Position numbers and translations under genes: made by a program. Source: JBBQNJ01 sp038329845 (lineage in GTDB: Bacteria > Planctomycetota > Phycisphaerae > Tepidisphaerales > Tepidisphaeraceae). Taken from it: a stretch of DNA of 22,528 nt. The DNA is taken from contig JBBQNJ010000079.1 of the NCBI GenBank assembly GCA_038329845.1, positions 1-22,528 on the forward strand, in the 5' to 3' direction. The notes beneath the pieces were generated by a model. That model worked only from the letters and a program-made list of their open reading frames with translations, ran no database searches and was not told the origin of the DNA. This document shows positions 1 through 6,806 of the stretch, in pieces (positions within the stretch are counted from its first letter, which is position 1; each line of letters starts with the position of its first letter).

Positions 1-25
1 GGCTGGGGGACTGGGGGACTGGGTC
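1..25. repeat. G-rich tandem repeat at the window edge
   Basis: The window opens with repeats of an ACTGGGGG-like 8-base unit (GGGGGACTGGGGGACTGGG). Three runs of three or more G are visible, so a G-quadruplex would need a further run outside the window. No gene is seen here, and the extent to the left is unknown. Confidence 0.4.
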
Positions 26-141
26 AAACCCCACTATAGTCTTCCCCCGCCGCGCCCGGCGACGGTCTGACACAAAGAAAGTTGCAGCAGTCGCTTACGA
101 CAAACCGGTGGCGAGTGGGGAGGCTTAAGTGAATGGCATTC

Positions 142-198
142 AGCGCGTCCCCTTTTTTATGTTGAGTAGAAAGGGGACGCGCTTCCTTTTTATTTCGG
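142..198 (+). terminator. Strong hairpin followed by T-rich tract
   Basis: A perfect 14-bp inverted repeat has its left arm at 142-155 (AGCGCGTCCCCTTT) and its right arm at 170-183, with a 14-base loop. It is followed on the plus strand by a T-rich tract at 183-198. This is the form of a rho-independent terminator, presumably for a gene left of the window. Such long palindromes also occur as dispersed REP-like elements, so it could be one of those acting as a terminator. Confidence 0.6.
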
Positions 199-214
199 GG
201 GGCACAGCAGCGCA

Positions 215-315
215 GCGCAGGCGCGGGGGCGGGTGGTCGGAGGTGCCATGCTGATCCCATCGCCGCGACATAGGCGCGCGGCGCAGGCGCGGGGGCTGGT
301 GGGGGGCGGGAGGTG
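215..315. repeat. Imperfect GC-rich direct repeat
   Basis: Two imperfect copies of a roughly 31-35-base GC-rich segment lie at about 215-245 and 281-315. Both begin GCGCAGGCGCGGGGGC and end GGAGGTG. They sit in the non-coding region before the first gene. Apart from these repeats, the 142-183 hairpin and a possible promoter at 319, I see nothing else in 1-437. Confidence 0.5.
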
Positions 316-318
316 TGG

Positions 319-358
319 TATGATTCGGCGGTGGATGGGTCGCGCGTCACGCGATCCA
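319..358 (+). promoter_or_regulatory. Possible promoter -10 and leader stem-loop
   Basis: TATGAT at 319-324 matches the -10 consensus in five of six positions, but no good -35 element lies 16-18 bases upstream. Shortly downstream a 9-bp stem (336-344 with 350-358, loop CGTCA) would form in the leader of the 438 gene, giving a leader of about 107 bases. The arrangement is suggestive only. Confidence 0.3.
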
Positions 359-437
359 CCAGGGAAATTGACCGATAAAGGCCATGGAAGGCCTGCGTTC
401 TTCCGGCGGGAAGACCGCTTGACTGAAAGGAGTCGCC

Positions 438-1277
438 ATGGGTCAAGCCACCATCGCTACGTCCGATCCATCTTCGGCCATCGCCGGCTCGGTGTCGTCG
501 TCGACACCTGCCGGTTCCTCATCCTTCGCATCTCCCCTCGAGCCGGTCAGCACGGACGACCTGCTGGCGCAACTTGCCGGGGATGAAATCGATCGTCTTC
601 TGGCCGACGCCGAGATCGAGCGCCCGCCGATCGACGCTGCCGAGCTGCCGCGCTCTGGTCGCTTGCCTCAGGATGCTTCGGACCCGCGTTACGATCCCCC
701 GGCTCCCCTGACCGCGCCGATCCCTTCGACGCCCTCGATCCCCCCGGCTCCCACGGCGGCCATGGACCCGCCATACATGCCTTCCGATGCTCCGACCGAC
801 GACGGTCCCGCCGCGGAGATCGCGTCGAGTATGCCCGGCGGTGCGCCAGCCGCTCAAGACGTTGAGGAAGTTCTAGCCCCGGCGCTGGCTGCTGAAACGG
901 CGGCCACCCTCACCGGACGGCCTATCGCCGACGTGGCCGACGATTCGACCGAGACCGGCGACTCTCCGCCGCGGCATTCCGTCCCGACGGCGCGCCGCGA
1001 TGCTGTCGATTCAACGCAGACCGCCTCTGCGCCGCCGCCGCCGTCGATCACCGATGCCGATCTGGCCGAGCTTGACGCTCGCCCCATGTCGATCGTCGAG
1101 GAATCCGACGCCGACACCTCGAGCGCCCCTGCGTCGATACCGCTGCTGCTTCGCCCGCTGCTGTGGCTAAGCGCCCCGTGCCCGCGTCCGCTTCGCGGCA
1201 TCCTCGGCAAGGTCGCCATCCTCACTTTGATCAATTCCCTCGGGCTCCTGGCGTACGTGTGGGTCAAGAGACATTGA
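438..1277 (+). CDS. Hypothetical Pro/Ala-rich protein with C-terminal membrane anchor
   Basis: This 279-residue protein has no family I recognise. Residues 1 to about 230 are rich in Ala, Pro, Asp, Ser and Thr with many acidic positions, which predicts a disordered region. The last ~45 residues are hydrophobic, with a clear membrane segment at about 259-276 (VAILTLINSLGLLAYVWV) followed by Lys-Arg-His, so a C-terminally anchored topology is likely. The start is supported by the Shine-Dalgarno sequence AAAGGAG at 426-432, five bases before the ATG. Third-position GC bias and the ribosome-binding site argue that the gene is real. It stands alone, followed by hairpin repeats and a tRNA gene. A role as a tether between the membrane and a soluble partner is possible but purely a guess. 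Confidence 0.7.
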   Translation: MGQATIATSDPSSAIAGSVSSSTPAGSSSFASPLEPVSTDDLLAQLAGDEIDRLLADAEIERPPIDAAELPRSGRLPQDASDPRYDPPAPLTAPIPSTPSIPPAPTAAMDPPYMPSDAPTDDGPAAEIASSMPGGAPAAQDVEEVLAPALAAETAATLTGRPIADVADDSTETGDSPPRHSVPTARRDAVDSTQTASAPPPPSITDADLAELDARPMSIVEESDADTSSAPASIPLLLRPLLWLSAPCPRPLRGILGKVAILTLINSLGLLAYVWVKRH

Positions 1278-1310
1278 TGGGCAAGCGGCGGAGGGGCAAG
1301 CAGGGAGTCT

Positions 1311-1412
1311 GTGGCACAGCCGCCCTTGGCTATGGCATGGGTGGCGGGTCGGATGATGTGGCACAGCCGAGGGGCTGAGTTCGTGGTACAGCCGCCCTCG
1401 GCTGTGGCATGG
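1311..1412. repeat. Three copies of a GTGGCACAGCCG hairpin repeat
   Basis: Three related ~20-30-base units lie at 1311-1340, 1358-1376 (shorter) and 1383-1412. Each starts GTGGCACAGCCG or GTGGTACAGCCG, and the full ones end in GGCATGG. The third forms a perfect hairpin, ACAGCCG-CCCT-CGGCTGT. The cluster begins about 35 bases after the stop of the 438 gene, so it may end or stabilise that transcript, but no T-run follows. It resembles a dispersed intergenic palindromic repeat. The rest of 1278-1490 holds nothing I can identify. Confidence 0.65.
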
Positions 1413-1490
1413 GGTGTGTCGGACGTGCCCGAATGATCCATCCGCTCATCGCGTTACGCCCTCACTCAGCTCATCGCCGACTCGCCGCAT

Positions 1491-1518
1491 TTGACAAGCC
1501 CGCCGCCGAGGGGATAAA
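1491..1518 (+). promoter_or_regulatory. Sigma70-type promoter of tRNA-Leu
   Basis: A perfect -35 element TTGACA (1491-1496) is followed after 16 bases by GATAAA (1513-1518), or after 17 bases by ATAAAT. Initiation would fall about 7 bases past the -10, giving a short precursor leader before the tRNA 5' end at 1533. Confidence 0.75.
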
Positions 1519-1532
1519 TCGCTGACGGCCCG

Positions 1533-1614
1533 GCAGGAGTGGCGGAATTGGCAGACGCGCAGGACTTAGGATCCTGTACCGAAAGGTGTAGGGGTTCGAC
1601 CCCCCTCTCCTGCA
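1533..1614 (+). tRNA. tRNA-Leu (anticodon UAG)
   Basis: This is a complete class II tRNA. The acceptor arm GCAGGAG (1533-1539) pairs perfectly with CTCCTGC (1607-1613), with discriminator A at 1614. The anticodon stem CAGGA/TCCTG (1560-1564 and 1572-1576) encloses loop CTTAGGA, with anticodon TAG at 1567-1569, reading CUA and other CUN leucine codons. A long variable arm (about 1577-1589) and the T arm AGGGG-TTCGACC-CCCCT (1590-1606) complete it. The 3' CCA is not encoded (ATTT follows), so it must be added by the CCA-adding enzyme. Five T residues directly after the tRNA may contribute to termination. Confidence 0.97.
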
Positions 1615-1895
1615 TTTTTCCCGCGTGCGCAAAGGGGAGATTCAAAATAGTACATCGAGCCCTCTCCCGCGGAACAGCGGTCTGCTTGTGCGGCCGATTC
1701 CGGACGGTGGCGCTCCCGTGGGAATATTCTGGATGTCCCCTGTTGTCTGCCACCGGTGCCGTCTCGCCGTCGGGTTGTCGCGGCGCTGGTGATAGGCTGG
1801 CGGTTTCCATAGAATGAGATCATGGCCAAGGGCGCGGATCGTCGAATGGGTTCGACGACGGTGCCGGTCGCCTCTGTTCATGCGGGAGCGAATTG

Positions 1896-2996
1896 ATGAT
1901 TCAGCCAGGATCGCATCGAGTTCTTTCCCGGGCGCTGATCGTCTTGGCGCTCATCGCGGCGATGGATCGGCCGGCGTCGGCGGACAAGATCATGATCAGC
2001 TCCGGCGGGGCGGCGCTGACCTTCGACCGCATCCGCGTGAAAAATGTCGAAGGCGGTCAAATCCACTTCTATACCAGCGGCGGCAACCTAACCAGTCGCC
2101 CGATGAGTCAGATCGCGCGGATTGTGCTGGATGATGAGCCGGTCTTCAGTGCCGCCGAAGAGGCGTTCGCGGCGGGGGAATGGGAGAAGGCGACCAGCGG
2201 CTATCAGCAGGCGATCAAGCGATCGCGCAAGGAATGGGTGCGCGACTGGTCCGCTGCGCGCCTTGCCGAGGCGGCCGGCAAGAGCGGCAATTTTGTCGCC
2301 GCCGTCGAGGCGTGGTTGACGCTGGCGGAAAAGAATCCCGAGATGGGAGCTCAGAGCAAGCCGGCGCTTCCCGCCGCCGGCTCCGGACAGCTCGACAACG
2401 GTGCCAAGCTGCTGGAGCGGGCATTGAACGATGCCAAGCTTCCGAAAAACCAGCAGAACCTGTTCTATACCTACCTGCTCGAGATCCAGCGTCAGCGCGG
2501 CGACACCAAGGCGTTGAACGAGACGCTCGAGAAGATGATCAAGTCCGGCGTGGGCGATCTGAACGATCCCGCGGCCAAGCGCGCCTATGCCGAGATGAAA
2601 GTCTCGCAGGCCAGGGCGGCGCTGGACGCGGGCAAGGTCGATCAAGCGCTGGCCGAGATCAACGACAACAAGGGCCTGTTCGTCGAGCCGGCCCAGCAGG
2701 CCCAGGCGATGTACGTGCTGGCCGAGGCCAGTTACGCCAAGCTGGGGGAAAAGCCCGACCCGGCGGCGCTGAAGGATGCGGCCCTGGCCTACATGCGGGT
2801 GGTGGCCAATTTCAAGGATCTTCCCGATCGACCCCATGTGGCCGATTCGCTGCTGAAGACGGCACAGATTCAACACCGCCTGGGCGATGACAAGACCGCC
2901 GCGGCGGTGTGCCAGCAGATCATTCGTGATTTTCCCGGCGATCCGGCGGCCGGGCGTGCCCGCGAATTGATGCGAGAGTTCCAGGCACCGAAATAA
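1896..2996 (+). CDS. Secreted tetratricopeptide-repeat (TPR) protein
   Basis: This 366-residue protein starts at the ATG at 1896, seven bases after GGGAG (1884-1888); an in-frame TTG one codon earlier is less likely. Residues 1 to about 29 form a signal peptide: Arg-containing n-region, hydrophobic core ALIVLALIAAM, cleavage probably after ASA. A small domain (about 30-75) follows, where alternating hydrophobic residues suggest beta strands. From about 80 to the end come helical repeats with TPR-like spacing, such as AEEAFAAGEWEKATSGYQQAI and a closing unit AAAVCQQIIRDFPGDPAAGRARELM. TPR proteins mediate protein-protein contacts; here it would act in the periplasm or at the outer membrane. 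The neighbouring chaperone-like gene supports an envelope role. A weak promoter (TAGAAT at 1810-1815) is possible in the 281-base gap after the tRNA, which otherwise shows nothing recognisable. Confidence 0.85.
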   Translation: MIQPGSHRVLSRALIVLALIAAMDRPASADKIMISSGGAALTFDRIRVKNVEGGQIHFYTSGGNLTSRPMSQIARIVLDDEPVFSAAEEAFAAGEWEKATSGYQQAIKRSRKEWVRDWSAARLAEAAGKSGNFVAAVEAWLTLAEKNPEMGAQSKPALPAAGSGQLDNGAKLLERALNDAKLPKNQQNLFYTYLLEIQRQRGDTKALNETLEKMIKSGVGDLNDPAAKRAYAEMKVSQARAALDAGKVDQALAEINDNKGLFVEPAQQAQAMYVLAEASYAKLGEKPDPAALKDAALAYMRVVANFKDLPDRPHVADSLLKTAQIQHRLGDDKTAAAVCQQIIRDFPGDPAAGRARELMREFQAPK

Positions 2997-3013
2997 TCTT
3001 CCAAAGGATCGAT

Positions 3014-3027
3014 CCGCCGCGCGGCGG
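3014..3027. other. Short GC-rich hairpin between TPR and SurA-like genes
   Basis: CCGCCG (3014-3019) and CGGCGG (3022-3027) are inverted around CG, just after the TPR gene. No T-run follows, so it is a weak terminator candidate at most. Confidence 0.3.
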
Positions 3028-3083
3028 GATGATTCCGACGTCTTGCCCCGCGATCGCTTGCCCCTTACCTTCCGCGACCAACC

Positions 3084-5048
3084 ATGTATAAGTTTTTCCG
3101 CAAGAACAATAAGAAACTTCTGGCGATCTTCGGCGTGGGGCTGATGATCGTCTTCATCCTCCCCTCGACATTCAAGAACTCGGGATACGATTCATTTCCC
3201 GTGGGTAAACTCGACGGCGAGCGGGTCTACACCTCGCAGATCCGCCAAACCCACCAGGCATGGCAGATCGCCGCCCAGGAACTGTTTCTCGTTCGCCCGT
3301 CGCAATCGGCGCCGGGCGACCCCGAGCGCGAGCAGTTGGTGCCGCTGGCGGCGGTGCTGGGGCAATACGGCGACCTTCCCGACCAGATTCAAAAGCATAA
3401 CGACATGTATTTCCTGCTCCTCGCCGAGGCGCAGAAGCAGGGGGTGACGATAGGGCGCGACGAGTTCGAGACCCTTGCCCGCGAAGTGCGCGTCCGTCAG
3501 CAGGATCCCAAGACGAAGAAAGTGAGCCTGGTCTCGTTGGCGCAGCTCACCGGCCGGCGTGCCGATCAGCTTCGCCTGGCCTTGCGCGATCTGATGCTGG
3601 TGAACAACACCTTCGCCCGCGCCACCAGTGCCATCAAGATCAGCCAGCCGCTGCGCGATCACGCGATGGCCGAGCAGGGGCAGGAAATCAAGCTCAACCT
3701 CGTGTCGTTCGCGGCCAAGGATTTTGCCTCGAGCCTGCCAGCGCCGACGGATGAGCAACTCGATGCGCAGTTCAACGCCTTTAAGGATCGCGCGTCCGAT
3801 TCGTTCGATGCCAAGACCAACCCGTTCGGATTCGGCTATCGCTTTCCCGATCGCGTCAAGCTCCAGTACATCCAAATTCCCGCCGCCGAAGTCCGTCGCA
3901 AGGCCCGTGAGACGCGCAGCGAATACGACTGGGATGTCGAAGCGCGGAAATACTTCCTGATCCATCCCGAGCAGTTCGCCTTGACGCGTCCTTCGACCCG
4001 CGCCGCCAGCGCCCCGGCGGTGCGCCCGTTCGCCGAGGTGCGAAACAGCATTATCGACGAGATGATCAAGCCCGTGGCCGAGCAGTTCGCCAGCGACATC
4101 CGCCGACGAATCATCACCACGATGGCCAACGACTATCAGCAGTGGCTCGCCGTCGAAAGTGCGACCCGCCCCTCGACGGCACCGGCGGCTTCGTCGCCAG
4201 CCGGAGCCTACGGCAGCTACGAATACCTCCAGAATCTCGCCCGCTCGATCCAGGATGATTTTGGCGTGTTGCCGGCGACGACCAGCCTGCCGGATTGGCT
4301 GTCGCGGGCCGAGGTGAATCGCCTGCCGGCCTTGGGCGAGCTGCGCGTGGACGGGCGCCGGATCGGGCAGTACCTCACGGAGAAAGGAAAGGCGTTCGTT
4401 CCCGAAAGCAAGACCGCCGAGTCGAGCGTGCTGCATGTGAACCAGCCATCGCCGCCATTGACCGATGAACTGGGCAATGTCTTCATGGTTCGGCTGGCGG
4501 CGATGGAGGCGGCGCACGCCCCGGAGGCGCGGAGGATCGTCGCCGGCCAAGTCGAGGCCGACTTGCGGCTGGCCGAGAGTTACAAGCTCGCCGAGCAGGC
4601 GGCCAGTGCGCTTCTGGGGACGGCGAAGAATGAGCGTCTGGCGACCGCGGCCGAACTGGCCAAGCGACCGATGATCACCACCGGCGCCGTCGCCATGGGA
4701 CCGTCGGATATCCCCGGTTATCCTCTCACCGGCCCGGCCCGCGCTGCGTTTATTCAGCAGGCGTTCGGGCTGTTGACCGATGCGGCGGTCGAGAAATCCG
4801 ACCACCCGACGAAGCTGATCGAACTGCCATCGGCGTCGAGTGTAGTCGTGGCCGAACTCGAATCGGTCAAGGCACGCTGGCCCAAGGAATATCTCCCGCT
4901 GCTGTCGCTTCAGCGGGCGACCGAACTCGAGCAGGACCTTCAGCAGTTGTTCGCGGCCCAGTGGTTCAATTACAAATCGCTGACCGAGCGGGTGAAATAC
5001 GTTCCGGATCGAGCCGAGAAGGATGTCGAGAGTGAATCGGCCGGATGA
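3084..5048 (+). CDS. Membrane-anchored SurA/PpiD-like folding factor
   Basis: This 654-residue protein has a short cytoplasmic basic stretch, then one membrane helix at about residues 13-31 (LLAIFGVGLMIVFILPS). The remainder would lie in the periplasm. This is the topology of PpiD, the inner-membrane-anchored relative of the chaperone SurA. The first ~190 periplasmic residues are helical and match the SurA N-terminal chaperone fold in style. Later segments (VKLQYIQIP, then EARKYFLIHPEQF) resemble the PpiD core. I do not see the Gly-rich GGDLG-type signature of a working parvulin prolyl isomerase domain, so it may be a chaperone without isomerase activity. Two Pro/Ala/Ser/Thr linkers (about 302-314 and 358-372) separate the parts. 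No strong Shine-Dalgarno precedes the start, but the hydrophobic anchor directly after MYKFFRKNNKK fixes it. Confidence 0.75.
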   Translation: MYKFFRKNNKKLLAIFGVGLMIVFILPSTFKNSGYDSFPVGKLDGERVYTSQIRQTHQAWQIAAQELFLVRPSQSAPGDPEREQLVPLAAVLGQYGDLPDQIQKHNDMYFLLLAEAQKQGVTIGRDEFETLAREVRVRQQDPKTKKVSLVSLAQLTGRRADQLRLALRDLMLVNNTFARATSAIKISQPLRDHAMAEQGQEIKLNLVSFAAKDFASSLPAPTDEQLDAQFNAFKDRASDSFDAKTNPFGFGYRFPDRVKLQYIQIPAAEVRRKARETRSEYDWDVEARKYFLIHPEQFALTRPSTRAASAPAVRPFAEVRNSIIDEMIKPVAEQFASDIRRRIITTMANDYQQWLAVESATRPSTAPAASSPAGAYGSYEYLQNLARSIQDDFGVLPATTSLPDWLSRAEVNRLPALGELRVDGRRIGQYLTEKGKAFVPESKTAESSVLHVNQPSPPLTDELGNVFMVRLAAMEAAHAPEARRIVAGQVEADLRLAESYKLAEQAASALLGTAKNERLATAAELAKRPMITTGAVAMGPSDIPGYPLTGPARAAFIQQAFGLLTDAAVEKSDHPTKLIELPSASSVVVAELESVKARWPKEYLPLLSLQRATELEQDLQQLFAAQWFNYKSLTERVKYVPDRAEKDVESESAG

Positions 5049-5070
5049 CGGCGAAAGCCGTTGGCCGCGG

Positions 5071-5099
5071 TTGTTCGGTTCGCTCGGCGTTCCTAGCAT
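5071..5099 (+). promoter_or_regulatory. Promoter of the TIGR03790 gene, possibly leaderless
   Basis: TTGTTC (5071-5076) and TAGCAT (5094-5099) are separated by 17 bases, the optimal spacing. Only six bases lie between the -10 hexamer and the ATG at 5106, so initiation would occur at or next to the start codon. No Shine-Dalgarno is present, which fits a leaderless message. Confidence 0.55.
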
Positions 5100-5105
5100 T
5101 GACAC

Positions 5106-6806
5106 ATGACATCCTGGCCCTTTCGCATCATCGCCGGATTGCTGACGCTATTGACCTGGGGGCAGAGTTGCCCGGCGGAGTTGAAGGCGGACAATCTGAT
5201 CCTGCTGGTCAATCGAAACGTGCGTGTCGGCGCCGAACTGGCCGAACATTATGCCCGCGTCCGCGGCGTTCCCGATAACCGAATCGTCGCGCTGAATCTT
5301 CCCGCCGCGGCCGAGGAAATCTCATTCGCCGATTACGAGTCGCAGGTCGTTCTGCCGCTTCGCCAGTTCCTCCGCGATCACCACCTCGAGAGCAAAGTCA
5401 CCTGCGCGGTGACGTTCTATGGGCTTCCCATCCGCATCACCAAGCGACCCCAGACGCCGGAAATGACGGCTGAGCTTGCGCAGGTGCGGCGCGAGGTCCA
5501 AGTCGCCGAAGCGAATCTGCGCGACGTGGTCGGCGAGCTGGAAAAGCTCGCCCGCACGGTCAATGACCGCTATGCAAGTGTCGCGTCAGACCTGCCCGGA
5601 ACCGCCGAGGGGGCGATGAAGTTCATCTCGGTGAATCTCGGCGGGATCGTCGATCTGCAACGCCGGCAACAGGCGCAGCAGGCGATGCTGGCGATCTTCC
5701 AGAAGCTCACCGGCTCGGCGGGTCTGGTGGGGCATCTGGGCGTGCAGCCGAATGCGACACCCGAAGCGATCCAGTCGCTTGCCAAACTTCGGCTCGAGTC
5801 GCAGACGGCTCAGCGGGAGATCGCGGCGCTGCGGGATCACCGCTCGGACCCGGCGGCGCGGGCGCGGATGCGCGAGCTGGTCGGCGGGCACTTCGGGCTG
5901 TTCCAGCTCGTCGGACTACTCAATGCCCAGGCCGCTTACTTGCGTCCCGCGGATACGGCCTCAGCGCTCGATTCGGAATTATCGTTGCTCTGGGTCGATT
6001 ATTATCCTCTGGCGGGATTCCAGAACAATCCGTTGAATCGTCGGATCGACTCGGCGCTGACCGGTGGCGCAAGCCCTGATTCGCCGCCCCCGGCACTAAT
6101 GGTCATGCGTCTGGACGCCGCCTCGCTGCAGCGGGTGCGATCCATCATCGACACGTCGATCGAGGTCGAGCGCACCGGGCTTCTCGGGCAGGTGGTCATC
6201 GATTCCCGCGGCATCGCGGCGACCAAGACCGACGGCAAGCCGGACGGGTATGGAAGCTATGATCAGACCCTGCGAAACCTCGACCGTCTGCTCGAGGACA
6301 AGACGCACCTGAAGGTTCTGTTTGACACGCGACCGACGACGCTGCCGGCCAACAGCGCTTCGGACGTGGCGCTCTACTGCGGTTGGTATTCGCTGCGGAA
6401 ATACATCCCGTCGATGACCTTTTCCCCCGGGGCTGTGGCGTTTCACGTCGCCAGCTTCGAGATGGTGAGCCTGCATGATCCGCGCGAGCGCGGATGGGTC
6501 CGCAATTTGCTCGAGGCCGGTGCCGTCTCTACCGCCGGTTCCGTCGCCGAACCCTATCTCACCGCCTTTCCTCCGGCCGATGAGTTCTTCCCGCTGCTGC
6601 TCACCGGGCGGGTGACGCTGGCCGAGGCCTATTGGAAAACCACGCCCTGGACGAGCTGGCAGATGAGTTTCATCGGCGATCCGCTTTATCGGCCCTACGC
6701 AACAAATCCGGCGCTGGACCCCTCGGAATTGCCCGCGGAATTGGGCCGCGTCGCATCCAGCCCGCCCGCCGCGGCCACCGCGCCGGAGCCGGTGAACGGG
6801 CCATGA
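5106..6806 (+). CDS. TIGR03790 family secreted protein
   Basis: This 566-residue protein has an N-terminal signal peptide (about residues 1-25, core IIAGLLTLLTW). It then carries features I associate with the TIGR03790 family of uncharacterised proteins: an opening ADNLILLVNRNVRVGAELAEHY followed by YARVRGVPDNRIVALNLP, the motif GYGSYD at 381-386, the stretch ALYCGWYS, and a closing FIGDPLYRPY at 522-531. Residues 120 to about 270 are an extra helical, probably coiled-coil insertion rich in Glu, Arg and Leu. The family's biochemical role is unknown; a peptidase-like alpha/beta fold has been a general expectation for such proteins, but I see no catalytic motif I would defend. Its stop overlaps the start of the downstream glycosyltransferase (ATGA), so the two are co-translated. 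Confidence 0.82.
   Translation: MTSWPFRIIAGLLTLLTWGQSCPAELKADNLILLVNRNVRVGAELAEHYARVRGVPDNRIVALNLPAAAEEISFADYESQVVLPLRQFLRDHHLESKVTCAVTFYGLPIRITKRPQTPEMTAELAQVRREVQVAEANLRDVVGELEKLARTVNDRYASVASDLPGTAEGAMKFISVNLGGIVDLQRRQQAQQAMLAIFQKLTGSAGLVGHLGVQPNATPEAIQSLAKLRLESQTAQREIAALRDHRSDPAARARMRELVGGHFGLFQLVGLLNAQAAYLRPADTASALDSELSLLWVDYYPLAGFQNNPLNRRIDSALTGGASPDSPPPALMVMRLDAASLQRVRSIIDTSIEVERTGLLGQVVIDSRGIAATKTDGKPDGYGSYDQTLRNLDRLLEDKTHLKVLFDTRPTTLPANSASDVALYCGWYSLRKYIPSMTFSPGAVAFHVASFEMVSLHDPRERGWVRNLLEAGAVSTAGSVAEPYLTAFPPADEFFPLLLTGRVTLAEAYWKTTPWTSWQMSFIGDPLYRPYATNPALDPSELPAELGRVASSPPAAATAPEPVNGP

Noticed and set aside
1..25. G-quadruplex at the left edge
   Set aside because: Only three runs of three or more G are visible inside the window, so a stable three-tetrad structure cannot be claimed.
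1539..1817. Reading frame beginning MAELADAQDLGSC
   Set aside because: This is the well-known false protein produced by translating tRNA-Leu; the tRNA explains the sequence.
3192..5105. 637-codon antisense frame opposite the SurA-like gene
   Set aside because: Long antisense frames are expected opposite GC-rich genes; the translation is Arg/Gly/Leu-rich with no recognisable domain.
6632..6802. 57-codon upstream extension of the glycosyltransferase
   Set aside because: It overlaps the conserved 3' end of the TIGR03790 gene, and an ATGA overlap start is available.
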